The notes under the pieces were generated by a model, which saw only the letters and a list, made by a program, of their open reading frames with translations, made no database searches and was not told where the DNA came from. Of a DNA stretch of 64,000 nucleotides, positions 22,301-34,908 are shown piece after piece. How positions within the stretch are numbered: position 1 is the stretch's first letter; the number at the start of each line of letters is the position of its first letter. Origin of the DNA: Aphrocallistes beatrix (Eukaryota; Porifera; Hexactinellida; Sceptrulophora; Aphrocallistidae); NCBI GenBank assembly GCA_963281255.1, contig OY725489.1:744001-808000 (forward strand), written 5' to 3'. A program made the position numbers and the translations under genes.

Positions 22301-25300
22301 TTCGAATATGCCCCAATGTGTTCTTAGAATCAGTTTCCACTGTGTTTAACACATCACTCACAAGCGTTGGATCCAAATCTTCGTTTTCCAAGCCTTTCTC
22401 ATATATCTTACGCACCTTTTTGTATTTCATTCTTCCCTATACACCAAGATAAAATGGAGAATAATTCATGCTCTGTACTAGCCACCCAGTTCAATGATAT
22501 ATTATATTCTCGACCCCCGGATTCAGGAATTTCCCCAATATCCCTCCAAGTTAAATATGAGATGATGGTGCATTGTGTTGGACAATAAAGTCTTTTAAAG
22601 TGGAAATAAGTTCAGATTCATTCTATCTGTCGATTCCCGTTTAGTAATAAGTCAGTGAAAATGTGTAATATCAAAGTCGTCCCAGCACACTGAGTTACCT
22701 ACCAGCTACCACACACTTAAAATCCTCGTTAAGTGTTGTAATTTGCTGGTAATACTCTATGTACATTGAAATTCCTAAAAATTATAGATTTGAATTGTTT
22801 TGGTATTTCTTCATAGCTCGATAATGTTAATAGGACCAATATTTTCTGGATTTTGAAAGTAAATTGCGAGTATTTTCACATAATTTTTCAATACTTCGAC
22901 TATAAACTAGTTCCTAATGCTATCAAGTTGGTTATTATAAGGTGATTACATTTATTTCGTACAATGGTGATACCCATACGCTATGTCCAACGTTAATCGA
23001 ATGCTCTGATATACAAAATATCCTTTATAATAGTCCAATCAGCTCATTGAACGTTCTTTAAGGATCTATGCTAACCAAACAGACATTATAGACTGGACAA
23101 TATGTACACTTAGTACAATACTTATGCAGTAGACTTGGATATTTCTAAAACAAATATTTTCAAGATTTACATTGGATATTACGCGTATTTTCTCATAATT
23201 TTGCTCTAGTTTGACCTAAAATGTTGCCAATGTTGATTCAACGATCGTCACCGTTACGCTTCAGTATCTAATGGTGAAGTCTAATAAAAGGTTTCTGAAA
23301 TATACTTTTCTGTGGATTCATATTTGCCAAAGTGCCAGGATATGAATTCTATCGAATTTGACATGATACAAGAACCCATCATTGGAATGTGAAATACATT
23401 GATCAATATTCGCTGAATCTTCAATCCCAGAAGACATATGCCAGGATACCGGGATTGGAATCATAGGTGGAGAAGGTAGACGAATTGCTTTCCTTTTTTC
23501 TTTTACACTTCTGCATAAACTAAATGAGCGATAATCGAGCCTTAATTGCTAGCCCATATCCGTACCAGAACGGTATTAATCGAATAATGTTTAAAATTAG
23601 TTCCCTCTATGACTATACTGTTGTAGAAATGCTTTTGTGAAATAAGAGAGTAGCAACAGTGGTAGAGGACAATTATATACGAGAGTTCCATTGTACATTG
23701 CTTTTTGGACCATGGATAAAACCGTGAAATTTCTCCCACTTTCGTCAAGCAGACTTAGCCATTCGAATTATTAATTGATAAACCCAAAGTGGATTTGAAT
23801 AAAATGATTCATTTTCGCGTTATACATACGTGTAACAGACATAAATTGCATTTCGGAACTCACAAAGTATTATTTACAAGCAAATCGACTGATGGAACGA
23901 GATTGTATCGTAATTTGGAATTTGGAGAGATGTCATTGATGCCCCCTTTTAAATGCAGAGAGAGAATTGTCCGCACCTTATACAATGGGGGCTAATGGCT
24001 AATAAGAATTTTGCTCGAAATTTTCCTGCTTTTAGATGTCAAAATGAACATTATGCGGTCGCTCAGGCCTTTGGAAATTGATATTCGACCATTTTTAATA
24101 AAATTCTCTGTGAATTGATTCGTTCAACAGTGAGTTCGTTATACCCTCGCTTGTCGATTACCCTTTATCCCTTTTCCAAAGTCCCGTAAATCTGCAATCA
24201 TTAAATCTTATATCATACCTGAAACCAATCTTACCACCCTTTAACCCAATAAACAGAACAGAAGCTTTAGATTTAGATTTTGCCCGATAACAAATCTAAT
24301 CACTCGAATTAAAACATTTTCAAATAAGTTAGGACTGAGACTACTTGTGTAGTTTGTCTCTACGTAAAGAGGAGTTATCATTACTTCTTCGTAGTCCGCA
24401 TATGCGAAGTAGAGGAGAAGGCTGTCCGGCAGGAAGAGAGAAATCGCACGTTCGTACCATTGTGAAACTTCTTCGGCCATTTGTTTGCTGTGTATCGCTT
24501 CCTACACAACAAGATACTAGAACTACTGCGAATTCCCTATATTAGCTATATTCCATAAATTCAGAAAATCTAGTCAAGTTTACCCATTTTATCAATTTAA
24601 AAAAATTAAATATATATTCATTAGCCGCTATAACGATTGCTATCTCAGTTTTAGTTCGTTTTCATAGATCAATTCGGTTGCAAAGGGAGTTGACCGTATA
24701 ATAATGCCAAAATGAATTATTAGAATTTGTTAGATTAAATATAGAGTAATAGTAGCATATGACAGTACACATAGTATATACGCTTATACCCCTTTCTCTG
24801 CCATGAACTTGCTTCTGGATTCCAGGAAGTGTGCAGCTTCATACCACAAGTGTGCGTGGTATGGAAACACCAAGAGACACTGCTCGAATGCGAACATTAC
24901 TACACAAAATATAGTTATAACCGACCTCTCTCATCTCTATACAGGCAGTAGCCACTGGTCCGGTTTCAACCTGACCACTTTTGACCAATTTAACCTCAAA
25001 AAAAGAACCATTTTGTACGGTCGGACTGATTTCAACCTGACCACTTCACACCTGGCGCCTACGGCCTTGCTATATATCACAGTGTATTCTACCTCGCTTG
25101 GTTAATACGACCATGTCGTCCGTCTGAAGCACATTGGATTTCTCCCAGTTTATGTATGCCTTCCATAAATCGATCTACACAAATATAACGCAATGTGAAT
25201 TTGGATATTCGTCACGTTATTTAATAGAGTAGCGACCTGCTGCAGTTCCTTCTGGTTTCCAGACGGGGGTACAGGGGGGCTGTTCTTATTCAGAGTCCGG

Positions 25301-28300
25301 TATTCTGATTCAAATGTTTTGGCAGCCCTTCTGGCCTCTCTCTGCACTCGGTTCTTATCTTCCAAAACCTTCTTTGAACTCGGATTGCAACTCTATTTAA
25401 ATACTTTTCAGTTTTCACACTTTCGTGAATTTAAGAGAACGGAATATTCTACCAACCGTTTCGAATTCGCTATATGATTTCCATATTGTCTCTACTCCTT
25501 GCAGTGCGGTAGCAATCGCTCTCTATCAAACAAACAAACTCTCATTTCTCATTATCCACTTGGGATATATCCAAATCTACACTTCAGATACCTGATAGGT
25601 TTTCCTAAGCTGATTTGTCTTTTGGGTTTCTGCGAATGTCCCTGCGCAATCACTATAAATACACTCAAACTCACGAACGAATAAACAATTGTAAATTATT
25701 TGGAAGTTCCGATTGAACGCACATCTTGTAAGTTGTTTACTAAAATAAATATGTTTACCTTGTTTTCAAAAAGTGTATAAAGTCTTGCCAAATCTATAGA
25801 ACGAACAACTCATTGATTACAGTTTTATTTCGAATATATTTGTATTCACTTACTGATGTTGCGTTCATGTCAAGTCCAACGTTGTCCAAAGCAAACTCGT
25901 AAGCCTTCGTCAGTTTCTCCCTGTTCCAACCATTGCAATGATAAAAGTTCAATAATCAATACTGATAGGATGTAGATATTATTATTATTATTATCTAGGT
26001 CATTACTTTTTTACTTAGCTTTGATAATTTCTTAATAAAGCGAGGTATGAGGCAGCGGTTTTTTCTGTTATCGACAAATTCTTAAAATTTCCCAATCCTA
26101 ATCCACCAAAACCCTAATACATTTCGCATCTCTTCACACTTAATTATTACAACGAATTATACACTATTCCTCCATTCGTTTGTCGTTAGTCGTTAGTAAT
26201 GATAATGTGAAAGTATTCCCTTTCAGGACGCCACAGTCGCGTAGTCGAGTGTAAAGTACATTTGTATTAAACATATCCAGGGTTAATAATCCGGGCGAGG
26301 ATCAAATGCAAGTCAATACAGTTCATCTTCAAGGAATACTGGACAATTTCTTTATTTTCCATGATCGGTCATTTGATATTCTCCCATATCCTAGGGGAAC
26401 ACTCGCATGCATGCCAACTGTCCCGTTTTTGGCGGGACGGCCCGCTTTTTCACTCTTCTATTGAGCTAATTTTGACGATTGTCCCTTGAAATCTCCCCAT
26501 TATGTCCCACTTTTTTAAAATTCCGTGTACGTATAATACTTTTCTATTGCGTCCCGCCTTGTCCCACAAAATTCAACGCCGCGTCTCGATTTTTTGCCGC
26601 ATATACCAAATCACAACTCTGTTACAATACAAGCTACAATTCCTAATACCTGTAGTTCGACAGCTCCCTTTTCACGTCTCTCACGTAATTGACGTAGCAT
26701 TTCCATAAATCAATATGCAACACCCTTTTCAAGCATCTCTGAAACAACTACGATTGGAAATGAATAAAGTCGAGGCGATTCCGTGTATCTATCAACTAAC
26801 AAGTAAATTACCTTCTCAACCTTATCGTAGTTCCGATTTAGCATCTACACCGAAAATAACAGAATAATATACAATTGTTGTTTCAAGTTTACTGTCATAC
26901 TCATGGCTGTAAGCCTAAAACATCCCTCTGAATATTTTCATGTCTGGCCCGGTGGTTCCCAAACTGGGGTCCATGGACCCCTTAGTGGTCCACAGAATAC
27001 AAGAAAATTGCTATGGGGGGTCCACAGCAAAATAAAACCAGCTGGCCTCGCCTATGCATTGAATATTACGATGTAGGGCAAGTTTTCGTGCGTCGACTAA
27101 TATTGGTTTAAATTTGCGCGCCTGTAGAAGCGTGCATACGCCTAGATGGAACATTGGTCATACTCATTTACTTCCAGTTTCTATGTGTGTTAAAAACTTC
27201 TTTGCCGTTTCTTATAATAGCCGATCAGTTCCTCTAACTGCTTGATTTGTTTAAAAATTCACAACCAGTACTACGAAGTTCATTTTGCATTCTGAACACA
27301 TTTAAGAGTTTGTAAGATTTTAAGGTATTTCCCCAGAATGTCCAGTGTCATAATCATTAATAATACACTTTATAACAGTAGAACCTAAATTGTATTAAGA
27401 GTTGAGGCACTGGAATAAAAGGCCCTTGTTGGTAACGGGCGATTTCTTCCTTTAACAAATGCTGGCGCTAAAATTCTTCAAAATTTCGCTTTATGCTTTC
27501 ATCGGTATTCCGTAAATCTTCAGAACACATTTTACAACTTGTGACGATCAAACACTTCAGTTACTTTGATAACTCCCACTCATTGGACCCCACAAACAAA
27601 AAGTAACAAAGTTCAATAAACAAAATTACCCCATCAATTATCATCACCTCTACACTGAGTACCCATATCCCATCCCACTCAACCAACCATTAAAACGCTC
27701 ATCATAGGTTTAATCCCGAAGAGCTTAAAAATAGAAATATTCACACATACGTACACAACAACAACAACAACAAATTCAATACACAGGTTATGAGTAAAGG
27801 GATGCATTACTAGCGTTACCATAGTAACCAAGTTATTGCAGTAAAGTAACTCCACCTCAAGCTCTATGTAAGTCTTCCAGAAACGACCACAGGTTGGGAA
27901 CTGTGTTACCAACTTCTCGAAAAGTGTCCTCGACCGTGTGATGTGTTGGCTCTGGAGAAACAATATTGCAAATAAGCTACAGTCAAATCCCGTTATGACT
28001 GAGCTCTCGTGATATTAAATTTCGTGATTTGCATTTATAATGAATGCTACAACCGGACTAAAAAAAAACATTTCGTTATGTGTGTTATGAGTGTACAATG
28101 TACATATATCGGACTGGTCCTAACAAGAGTTCACTGTATTTATACCACAGATGCCAACCTCTGCAAGAAAAAAGCGGGACATTGAGCTATTAGGCGGGGC
28201 ATAGTATAATTGTATTAGTCCCATACACTGAAAAGCGGGACAGTTCCACTTTTTGGAACGTTTTCGCTGGACTTTACTTTCAACATATGTTCGAAAAAGT

Positions 28301-28808
28301 GGGACGTCCCACCCGGGACAGTTGGCAAGTATGTTATAGTATTGCGTCGAGGGCAGAGCATACATATTTGTATAAGAAATGGTAATGAATAGGAGACATG
28401 ATCTCTTAGATTCCAAAACAGTGAGTCCCATCTTGTCATGAACAACTCGTTTGGACCAGAACAGTAATGGCGTAACAAAGTTACTTAAGAACCTAACACA
28501 GTTCGTATTCAGTATGCGATATGTAGGAAATATGATAAATTTATCGGTTTAAACTTATATTTTGTATCACATTCCCTTTCAATGATATGATTGTATAAAT
28601 AACTTTATATTCTGAACTAGGATTTCTACCTAACATCAAGATATGTATTTACCTGCGCCTCCCTTATAAGGACACCCCACGCATCCAGGTCGTAGGGATT
28701 GGTCTTCAACTTCGTCTCCGCTCTCTGGCCTTCTGTCGTGGTGGACCAGGGTTGGGTGAGGTCTGGGACCTTGAAGAGTTTGTTAGATTCAAATGGAACT
28801 AGAGGCAT
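19327..28808 (-). CDS. CSTF3: Cleavage stimulation factor subunit 3 (CstF-77), 22 coding exons
   Basis: Exons: 28653-28808, 27856-27951, 26812-26844, 26650-26738, 25854-25920, 25759-25793, 25457-25520, 25237-25392, 25093-25174, 24790-24899, 24385-24501, 22362-22436, 21886-21987, 21786-21827, 21684-21725, 21441-21501, 21314-21377, 20749-20857, 20577-20675, 20383-20515, 19700-19861, 19327-19490. All phases close, total 685 residues (human 717). CstF-77 bridges CstF-50 and CstF-64 in mRNA 3'-end cleavage. HAT-repeat signatures: [73 protein letters not shown]. Then [28 protein letters not shown], the monkeytail-like [18 protein letters not shown] and terminal [10 protein letters not shown]. Several introns carry MITEs. 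Confidence 0.93.
20055..20222. mobile_element. MITE family B (TTGGCAxGTATG / GTCCCG)
   Basis: Left part cgtcaaccgtcccgctttt, right end ttggcatgtatgcca; the interior repeats short GTCCCG-containing segments. Related copies lie near 26404, 28148 and 35350. Sits in a CSTF3 intron. Confidence 0.55.
21068..21231. mobile_element. Pogo/Tigger-like MITE in a CSTF3 intron
   Basis: Ends caggtagctccgcttaatcg and its near-complement ...gattaagcggagttgactg, flanked by TA on both sides. Same family as 3731, 57921 and 59031-59218. The interior includes cccgattaagcggagtt again, so it also folds internally. Confidence 0.75.
26404..26580. mobile_element. MITE family B, right end truncated, in a CSTF3 intron
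   Basis: Starts gcatgcatgccaactgtcccg and shares ctttttcactcttctattgagc with the copy at 20055-20222. The right inverted repeat is not recognisable. Confidence 0.5.
26950..27045 (+). mobile_element. hAT-type MITE, family A, short copy
   Basis: ggtggttcccaaactggggtccatggacccc followed after about 90 bp by aaaaccagctgg. It lacks the middle part present in other copies. Lies in a CSTF3 intron. Confidence 0.6.
28148..28338. mobile_element. MITE family B in CSTF3 intron 1
   Basis: From agatgccaacctctgcaag to gggacagttggcaagtatg, with internal gcgggacattgagctatta. Ends are imperfect inverted repeats. Two antisense frames of 87 and 103 codons overlap it and are not coding. Confidence 0.55.
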
Positions 28809-28990
28809 TGCGGTTTATTTATAGAATCTAAAAATAAACTAACTTCTCTTTCATGTTTCTTTGCGAAGAATTCGGTCGCATTTGGCAGCACAGGTTGAGG
28901 TTGTGTTGGAATCTGAGTTTGTGTCAGTGTGAGGGGTTGGGATTGAGTGGTTGCTGGGGCAGGAATAGCACTGAGTGTAGTGGCAGCCAT
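28799..28990 (-). CDS. Upstream ORF or alternative N-terminus of CSTF3
   Basis: A 63-codon frame, rich in Thr, Pro, Gln and Ala, whose TAG lies three codons past the CSTF3 ATG in another frame (ATG at 28808-28806, stop 28801-28799). The main CSTF3 frame has a stop (TAA) six bases before its ATG, so it cannot extend upstream without splicing. I found no donor/acceptor pair that joins the two frames. It may be a uORF or an alternative start using a junction I missed. Confidence 0.3.
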   Translation of the reverse strand: MAATTLSAIPAPATTQSQPLTLTQTQIPTQPQPVLPNATEFFAKKHEREVSLFLDSINKPQCL

Positions 28991-29675
28991 TAGGAATAGC
29001 TCATGAGGCCTCTAGTTAGTTGAAAAATTGGAAAGAATTGAAAGAGCATTTGAAAGCACATATTTCGCTTTTCAAACATTCTGTGCAAAGTAGGAGAGAG
29101 TAGGAGCTTGCGAGAAGATATATATGCCTACTCGACTGCTCGTCCTATTTGTACGCAGTTAGTTGAGATAGGCATATAACCATGCCTATTGCACTAAGGA
29201 TTCCTAACTCTGATTATAATCTGTATGGAACATCACGAGGATGTGAAAATTAATTATTTTATACCTACTATCCACCTTACGGGTTTTACCTCGATATATA
29301 TCTTGCTGGGTATAATTTGTATTTATATTTTTGATTCGGATAGTTTATACTTTGAATTAACTAGCAGTGATTATGTTGAAGTAAATTTGTGAAACATTAC
29401 AACGAGTTGTCTCATCTTACCCCACCAAATAAGTTGAAATTGAACGTTTAGTTTTGTTAATCTTTCCTTTGTAGGATCGAAGTTGATTAGATTTCTGTGT
29501 AATTATCTCAACGTACATCTAATTGCATAGTATTAGCTACATCATTGGATTACTGGTATTTAGTAAAGATAGTAATCTACTATTTCAAAAGTTTATAACT
29601 TGTATTATACCTTGTTTGTCATTTTTCTGTTTTTGTTTCAATTTTTCAGACTCTAAATAAGTGCATTAGGTAATT
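28991..29675. other. Divergent promoter region, CSTF3 / Rab8
   Basis: About 0.7 kb, AT-rich, no repeat or gene seen. A pyrimidine-rich stretch ending tttttcag lies 34 bp before the Rab8 ATG. Confidence 0.45.
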
Positions 29676-30366
29676 ATGGCTAAGGCGTATGACTATCTCT
29701 TCAAACTGCTCCTAATCGGCGACAGCGGAGTAGGAAAGACCTGCGTTCTCTTCAGATTCTCAGAGGACGCTTTCAATTCAACCTTCATCTCAACAATCGG
29801 GATTGACTTCAAAATCAGAACGATTGATTTGGACGGTAAAAAGATCAAACTACAGATCTGGGACACAGGTATGCTTATTCATCATAATAACATTGTCATG
29901 ACATAATCTCTAATTCGAATAAGTCTTTTTAGCCGGGCAAGAGAGGTTCCGTACCATCACGACGGCCTACTACCGGGGGGCGATGGGGATTATGCTGGTG
30001 TACGACATCACGAATGAGAAAACATTCGAGAACATCAAGCATTGGATACGGAACATAGACGAGCACGCGGCGCACGATGTGGAGAGGATGATAATCGGGA
30101 ACAAGTGCGACTTAGACGATCAGAGAAAAGTCCCCAATCAGAGAGGGGAGATGCTGGCGGTCGAGTATGGAATAAAGTTCCTAGAAACCAGCGCCAAGTC
30201 CTCCACAAATGTGGAAGAGGCCTTCTTCGAGCTCGCTCGAGACATTAAAAATAAAATGGACAAAAGCAACGCCCGCATGAACAGTCTTAGCGTCAAGCCG
30301 GAGCGTCTCCCTCGACTGGACATGCCTGAGAAGAAGGAAAGGAAGAACTTCTGCCGTTTTTTCTGA
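29676..30366 (+). CDS. RAB8: Small GTPase Rab8
   Basis: Two exons, 29676-29868 and 29933-30366, give 208 residues. Rab8 directs post-Golgi vesicles to the plasma membrane and cilium. The protein has GDSGVGKTC (P-loop), the effector segment [29 protein letters not shown] across the junction, GNKCDLDD and ETSAKSS. Near-identity of the first 60 residues to Rab8 separates it from Rab10 and Rab13. It ends CRFF, a CaaX-like single-cysteine tail as in other Rab8 proteins. KRI1 starts 273 bp downstream on the same strand. Confidence 0.92.
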
Positions 30367-30638
30367 CCCCTCCCCATTTAGAATGCCTAACTTTGTATGA
30401 ACCAACTAGTGCCTTGTATGTGATGTAATTTTCAAATATCCTTCAAAATGTGTGTGACTTTTCTCTCAACACGCATTTCTCCATATGGCAACTCTTTATG
30501 TTTATGGTATTATGTAAATTATTATAATGTGATCTGACTTCGTAGCGTCTTCACTCTGTATTAATTAATATTAATATTATAACCCCACAAGTCCTATATA
30601 CGTATTGAACTTGTATAACGTCTGTGACGAGCATTAGA

Positions 30639-33280
30639 ATGTCAGCTGGAGATGGCAGGTCAGGGGACAGAGTGAAGCTGGATCTTGGGGAGGAAGGGGG
30701 GGACTTGTCACTAAAAATAGACACAGAATACGCGGTGAGGTATGAGAAACGGAAGCGAGGTGAAGAACTGTCCAAGCTTAGGGATAAATACGGCTACGAA
30801 ACGGAGAGTTGTTCCTCCGACTCAGATCTGGAAGACGAGCACGGGAAAGGACTGTCTGTTGAGAACGACAAGTCCTTCCTTCGTGTGCTGAGTCTCATCA
30901 AGCAGAATGACCCCTCACTCCACGATCTGAATGCAAAGTTCTACGCCACTGAAAGTGACACCAGTATCAGCGAGGACGAAGCCCCGATTTTCCTCCGGGA
31001 CTACGAGAGAGAGAAACTGCTGAGGGACGGACCTGCTGAGTACGATTCTGGGTCTGAGCTAGGCGAGAATGGTTCAGACGCGCTAGCTTATAATCCTGAG
31101 CAGAAAGAGTTGAAGAGGGATTTGTTGGAAGCGGCGAGCGAAATGAAGGAAATAAGGAATATTCAGAATGGTAAGAGATCAGAAATAAACGTTTACATTT
31201 CTATATTACTAAAAAGTTGTTGAGCACGAAAAAAGCACGGAAAAAAACACGGAAAATCCCCTGAAAAAGCATGCTGCGATTCAACTGTTTTTTCATGGGT
31301 TTTTTAGGTGTGTCGATTTATGATAAATTATTATTTTTTGTTTACAATAGATAAATAAGGTAAACATTTATTTATTTTTTTACAGATCAACTCAACGAAT
31401 CTGAATTCCTGAAACCACGCATCAAATCGAGCACAGAAGTGTCCCGGGAGGAGAGGGACTATGCTGATTGGCTCAAAACGAACCCTTCGACCGACCTAGA
31501 CCCACCTCGCTCCCTCTCCGACTCACAGACAGCTGAGCTCTCGCATCTGAGGACTTTCTGGACGCAGACAGATCTGAGCGAGGAGGACAGGTTCCTGAGG
31601 GATTACCTCCTGGAGAAGAAGCACCTGGGAGAGGAAGGGGGCGTGGGGGAAGGGAGTGAATTTGATGACCTCGACTTGGAGCAGTTGGATGCTGCTGACG
31701 AGTTCGAGAGGAAATATAATTTCAGGTCTGGACTCTATTCACTGAGGACTTAGGACTGAACTTTTGTGAAAGTAAAACCAAGAATTCCTGTTCGAAACTA
31801 AATAATATTTGAGAAATCTGAATATTTGTATAGATCCCACTAACCTTTCAGGAATGAGTCCCAACATTCGTTTATGATTGGTCGCTAAGTTCAGATTCGA
31901 ATTTTAAATTGGATTTGAATTATGGCATTACATTGAATCACTATGCATAAACCGGACTAGCTAGATATCAACAGTGATACTGTACTGATGCTGTAGATTT
32001 GAAGAAGAAGAAGGTTCTCTGATCGCTCGATACCCTCGTCTCGTGATGAACTCAGTCCGAAGAGAAGACACGAAACGCAGAGACCAGAGACAGCAACGGA
32101 ATGAAAGGAAGGAGAGAGAGAAGATGCAGGAGAGAGAAGAGGTAAAAAGACTCAAAAACTTGAAGAAGATGGAGATTCAAGATAAAATTGAATTAATCAA
32201 GAAGGTATTTTGTTAATATTAAGCTGGGTACAACAAATTCTTATCGATGTGAACCATTGTAGATAACAGGCAACGCTGAATTGGGAGTCGGCAGCATAGA
32301 TGTGTCAGGAGATTTCAACGCAGAGGAGTATGATAGGCAGATGAGCTCGATATTCAATGAGGATTATTTGGAGCAGAGAGAAATGACAAAACCTGACTTC
32401 TCTTCCTTCCTTCCTCCCGAGCTCTTGGACTCAGATACAGAGGAGCTGCACTGTGAAGATGAGAGGTTCGTCATGGACGCAGACTACATTGAAGAGAACA
32501 GAGATAGATCTCAGCCGTTTATCAATGTGAGAATATTAGTTAGACACCATGGTAGAACCTGCACAATCCGGCATTCCTTCATAATCCAATAATTTCCTTA
32601 TCACAATGAGTCGTATTATGCAGGATAATTAGGATGGATTTATAATTATTTTTAAATTTCTTAGTAATTCCTTGAAGATTTTAGAAAGGTTTTAAAATAC
32701 ATGGAAGACACACTCTTCTCCATTTTATACTTCAAGTAACATAGTTCTTACGATTGCATTCCATTAGGGTGACTCTGTTGCTACGAACTCCCACTTGACC
32801 GAGGCGATAGAGGACTATTACAAGCTGGACTACGCAGACAAGATAGGAGACCTCAACTGCAGAATGAAGTACAGAGAAGTTTTTCCAAACGCTTTCGGAC
32901 TGACCACGGAAGAGATTCTGTCCGCAGAGGATCGGGAGTTGAACCAATGGGCCTCTCTCAAGAAAACTGTCCAATTTCGATCTGAAAATGATGAGAAACG
33001 AGACGTTAAGAGGTACAAGCGTAAATCGAGAGATATAAATAAGAAAAAAAGAACTTTCCTCTCGATTTACAAAGATTCACCTGAACATCCTGAGAACAAT
33101 TCTGAATCAAGTAAGAAAAAATCCCAATCGAAGGACTTTCCATCTCTGTCCAAGGATCAGAAGCGAATCAAGATGAATAAGAAGCTGAGTGAGAGCCAAA
33201 GGGACATCTTATCTAGCATGTCTAGTGGTAGAATGAAAGCTTTCAATATAGATCCTAAAAAGGGGTTTAGGAAAAAGTAA
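30639..33280 (+). CDS. KRI1: Ribosome biogenesis protein KRI1
   Basis: Five exons (30639-31170, 31386-31725, 31997-32204, 32263-32526, 32768-33280) join in frame for 618 residues; human KRI1 is about 700. KRI1 is a nucleolar factor for 40S subunit maturation. Family marks: TEYAVRYEKRKRGEELSKL near the start, long acidic serine tracts, EFERKYNFR-FEEEEG across the second junction, ARYPRLVMNSVRREDTKR, and the conserved C-terminal block LDYADKIGDLNCRMKYREVF, FGLTTEEILSAEDRELNQW. The tail is Lys-rich (nucleolar targeting, inferred). A ctttcag at 31852 could define a cassette exon, but it would end in a stop. gcattag immediately precedes the ATG; an in-frame ATG also exists at 30624. Confidence 0.9.
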
Positions 33281-34195
33281 CCATTAAATTTTACCGATGC
33301 AATGTTATTGACTTTAATTTGGCACACGTGATAGTAATTCACAGCACTTCGTCAGCCATGATTAGTAGCTGAGCTTACGTTATAATGTCATGAGTCGGTT
33401 CAAGTGTTGATGTTGCAAGATACAGCAGACACTGACCTGTTATTTATGAACGAATCAAAGTCGAATGTAAGCACTGTAGGATGTAACAAGATGTTAAGAA
33501 TTATTTTATCAGCTAAGGTTCTCAGTTCAGATTATTTCGACTTTACATGTAAATTCGTCCCACCCTAGTAGGGTACTGCCAGAGGTGTATGGCTGGTATA
33601 ATAATATACAATTATAGCTCAGATTCCATATTAATATGTTCAAGTGTGCTGGAAAGGCGACACTTATTTCTTGTATTTCTAATTTTGGGAAGCCCTCAAA
33701 TTAGACTGTAGAGTTACCAAACATGAAATCATGTTTAAATGTTTAACAATTTATAACAATTATTTTCGCGTTTCAGAACATTAAATGTTCCAACTTTGCG
33801 CTACTAAAGAGAGCCGTCTTTTGACTAATTAGGACGAGCTTACTCACTAGTGCTACAATTGTACAGAGATTCACTGGCATTCGGGTCTGCTCAATGCTTT
33901 TTCTCGTTACGACATTGAACGAACGCTCTCCAATCTATTCGCATAGCCCCGGCAGTTAATATTAACTACGCATGCACCAGAATAGAAGTTCTATTAACGA
34001 ATTAACTATTTTTAAGTTTTATTAATAAACTATTGCGCAACCAGTTTGATCTGATAGTCTTAATTGCACAGCCAATGGCAATTCAAACTTAATAATGGTA
34101 ACACAGTCAGTTCGTGAATATAAATAATTATTTTATTCATAGACTTACTACGTAGTTTCAAATTCCTAGTTTAGTAATTAGATAATTTATTAAAC
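33281..34195. other. Spacer upstream of the Ral locus
   Basis: About 0.9 kb, AT-rich, with no recognisable gene or repeat. It must hold the KRI1 3' UTR and the Ral promoter. Confidence 0.4.
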
Positions 34196-34908
34196 ATGTC
34201 TAAAGCACCGAATGCTCTGCCGATACAGAAGATAGTTGTGATAGGGAGCGGCGGCGTCGGAAAATCTGCTCTCACTCTCAGATATATGTACGATGAGGTT
34301 GGTTGATATTAAAACATAATTCTTTATTGTATTGAAAACAGTAGAATAGTGTTGTTACATTATAATTGAATTGAGTATTATAGCGATTGTACACTCCACA
34401 GTTTAATGCAGAATACAATCCGACCAAAATCGGACAGTTCAAAAAGGATACTCAAACCGACAGAGGAGACAAATGCACCATTGAGATCCTAGATACGGCT
34501 GGAGAGGAGGACTTCCTCGTCAATGTGAGCCAGTATTATGCCGCTGGAGACGGATTCATGTTTGTATTCGCGATTAATGACATCGATTCTCTGTATCGAA
34601 TTAAGGAAATGTACGAAGATGTAGCGCATGCCAAGGGGGAGAGCAGAGTTGATATGATTCTAGTTGGGAATAAATCGGATTTGGAGTTCGGAAGGCAAGT
34701 CCTGACTGTAGAGGGACAGAGCTTAGCTGACAGATGGAAGTGTGAATATATAGAAACCTCTGCGAAAACTGGAGATTTTGTGTCGGATGCTTTTCAAGCA
34801 ATTTTAGGCTTAGTCCAAGATAGCAAGTTCAAAGTCGCTTCGCCAGAAGTAAAGAAAACTAAGAAAAAACGGAAATTTCTGCTAAAAGCAAAATGTTCAG
34901 TCATTTAG
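34196..34908 (+). CDS. Ral-like small GTPase, divergent 3' exon (form a)
   Basis: Exon 1 (34196-34297) encodes 34 residues with the P-loop [18 protein letters not shown]. Exon 2a (34402-34908) completes a 202-residue protein: effector segment [33 protein letters not shown], a lysine-rich tail and CSVI (CaaX). The usual switch-II glutamine (Ras Gln61) is Glu here, which predicts altered GTP hydrolysis. The effector loop also departs from Ral (YEPTKADSY). It shares exon 1 with the canonical form, see next entry. Confidence 0.8.

Noticed and set aside
31842-31892. Possible extra KRI1 exon after ctttcag at 31852
   Set aside because: It would end in a stop within 13 codons, while direct joining of 31725 to 31997 gives the conserved NFRFEE sequence in frame.
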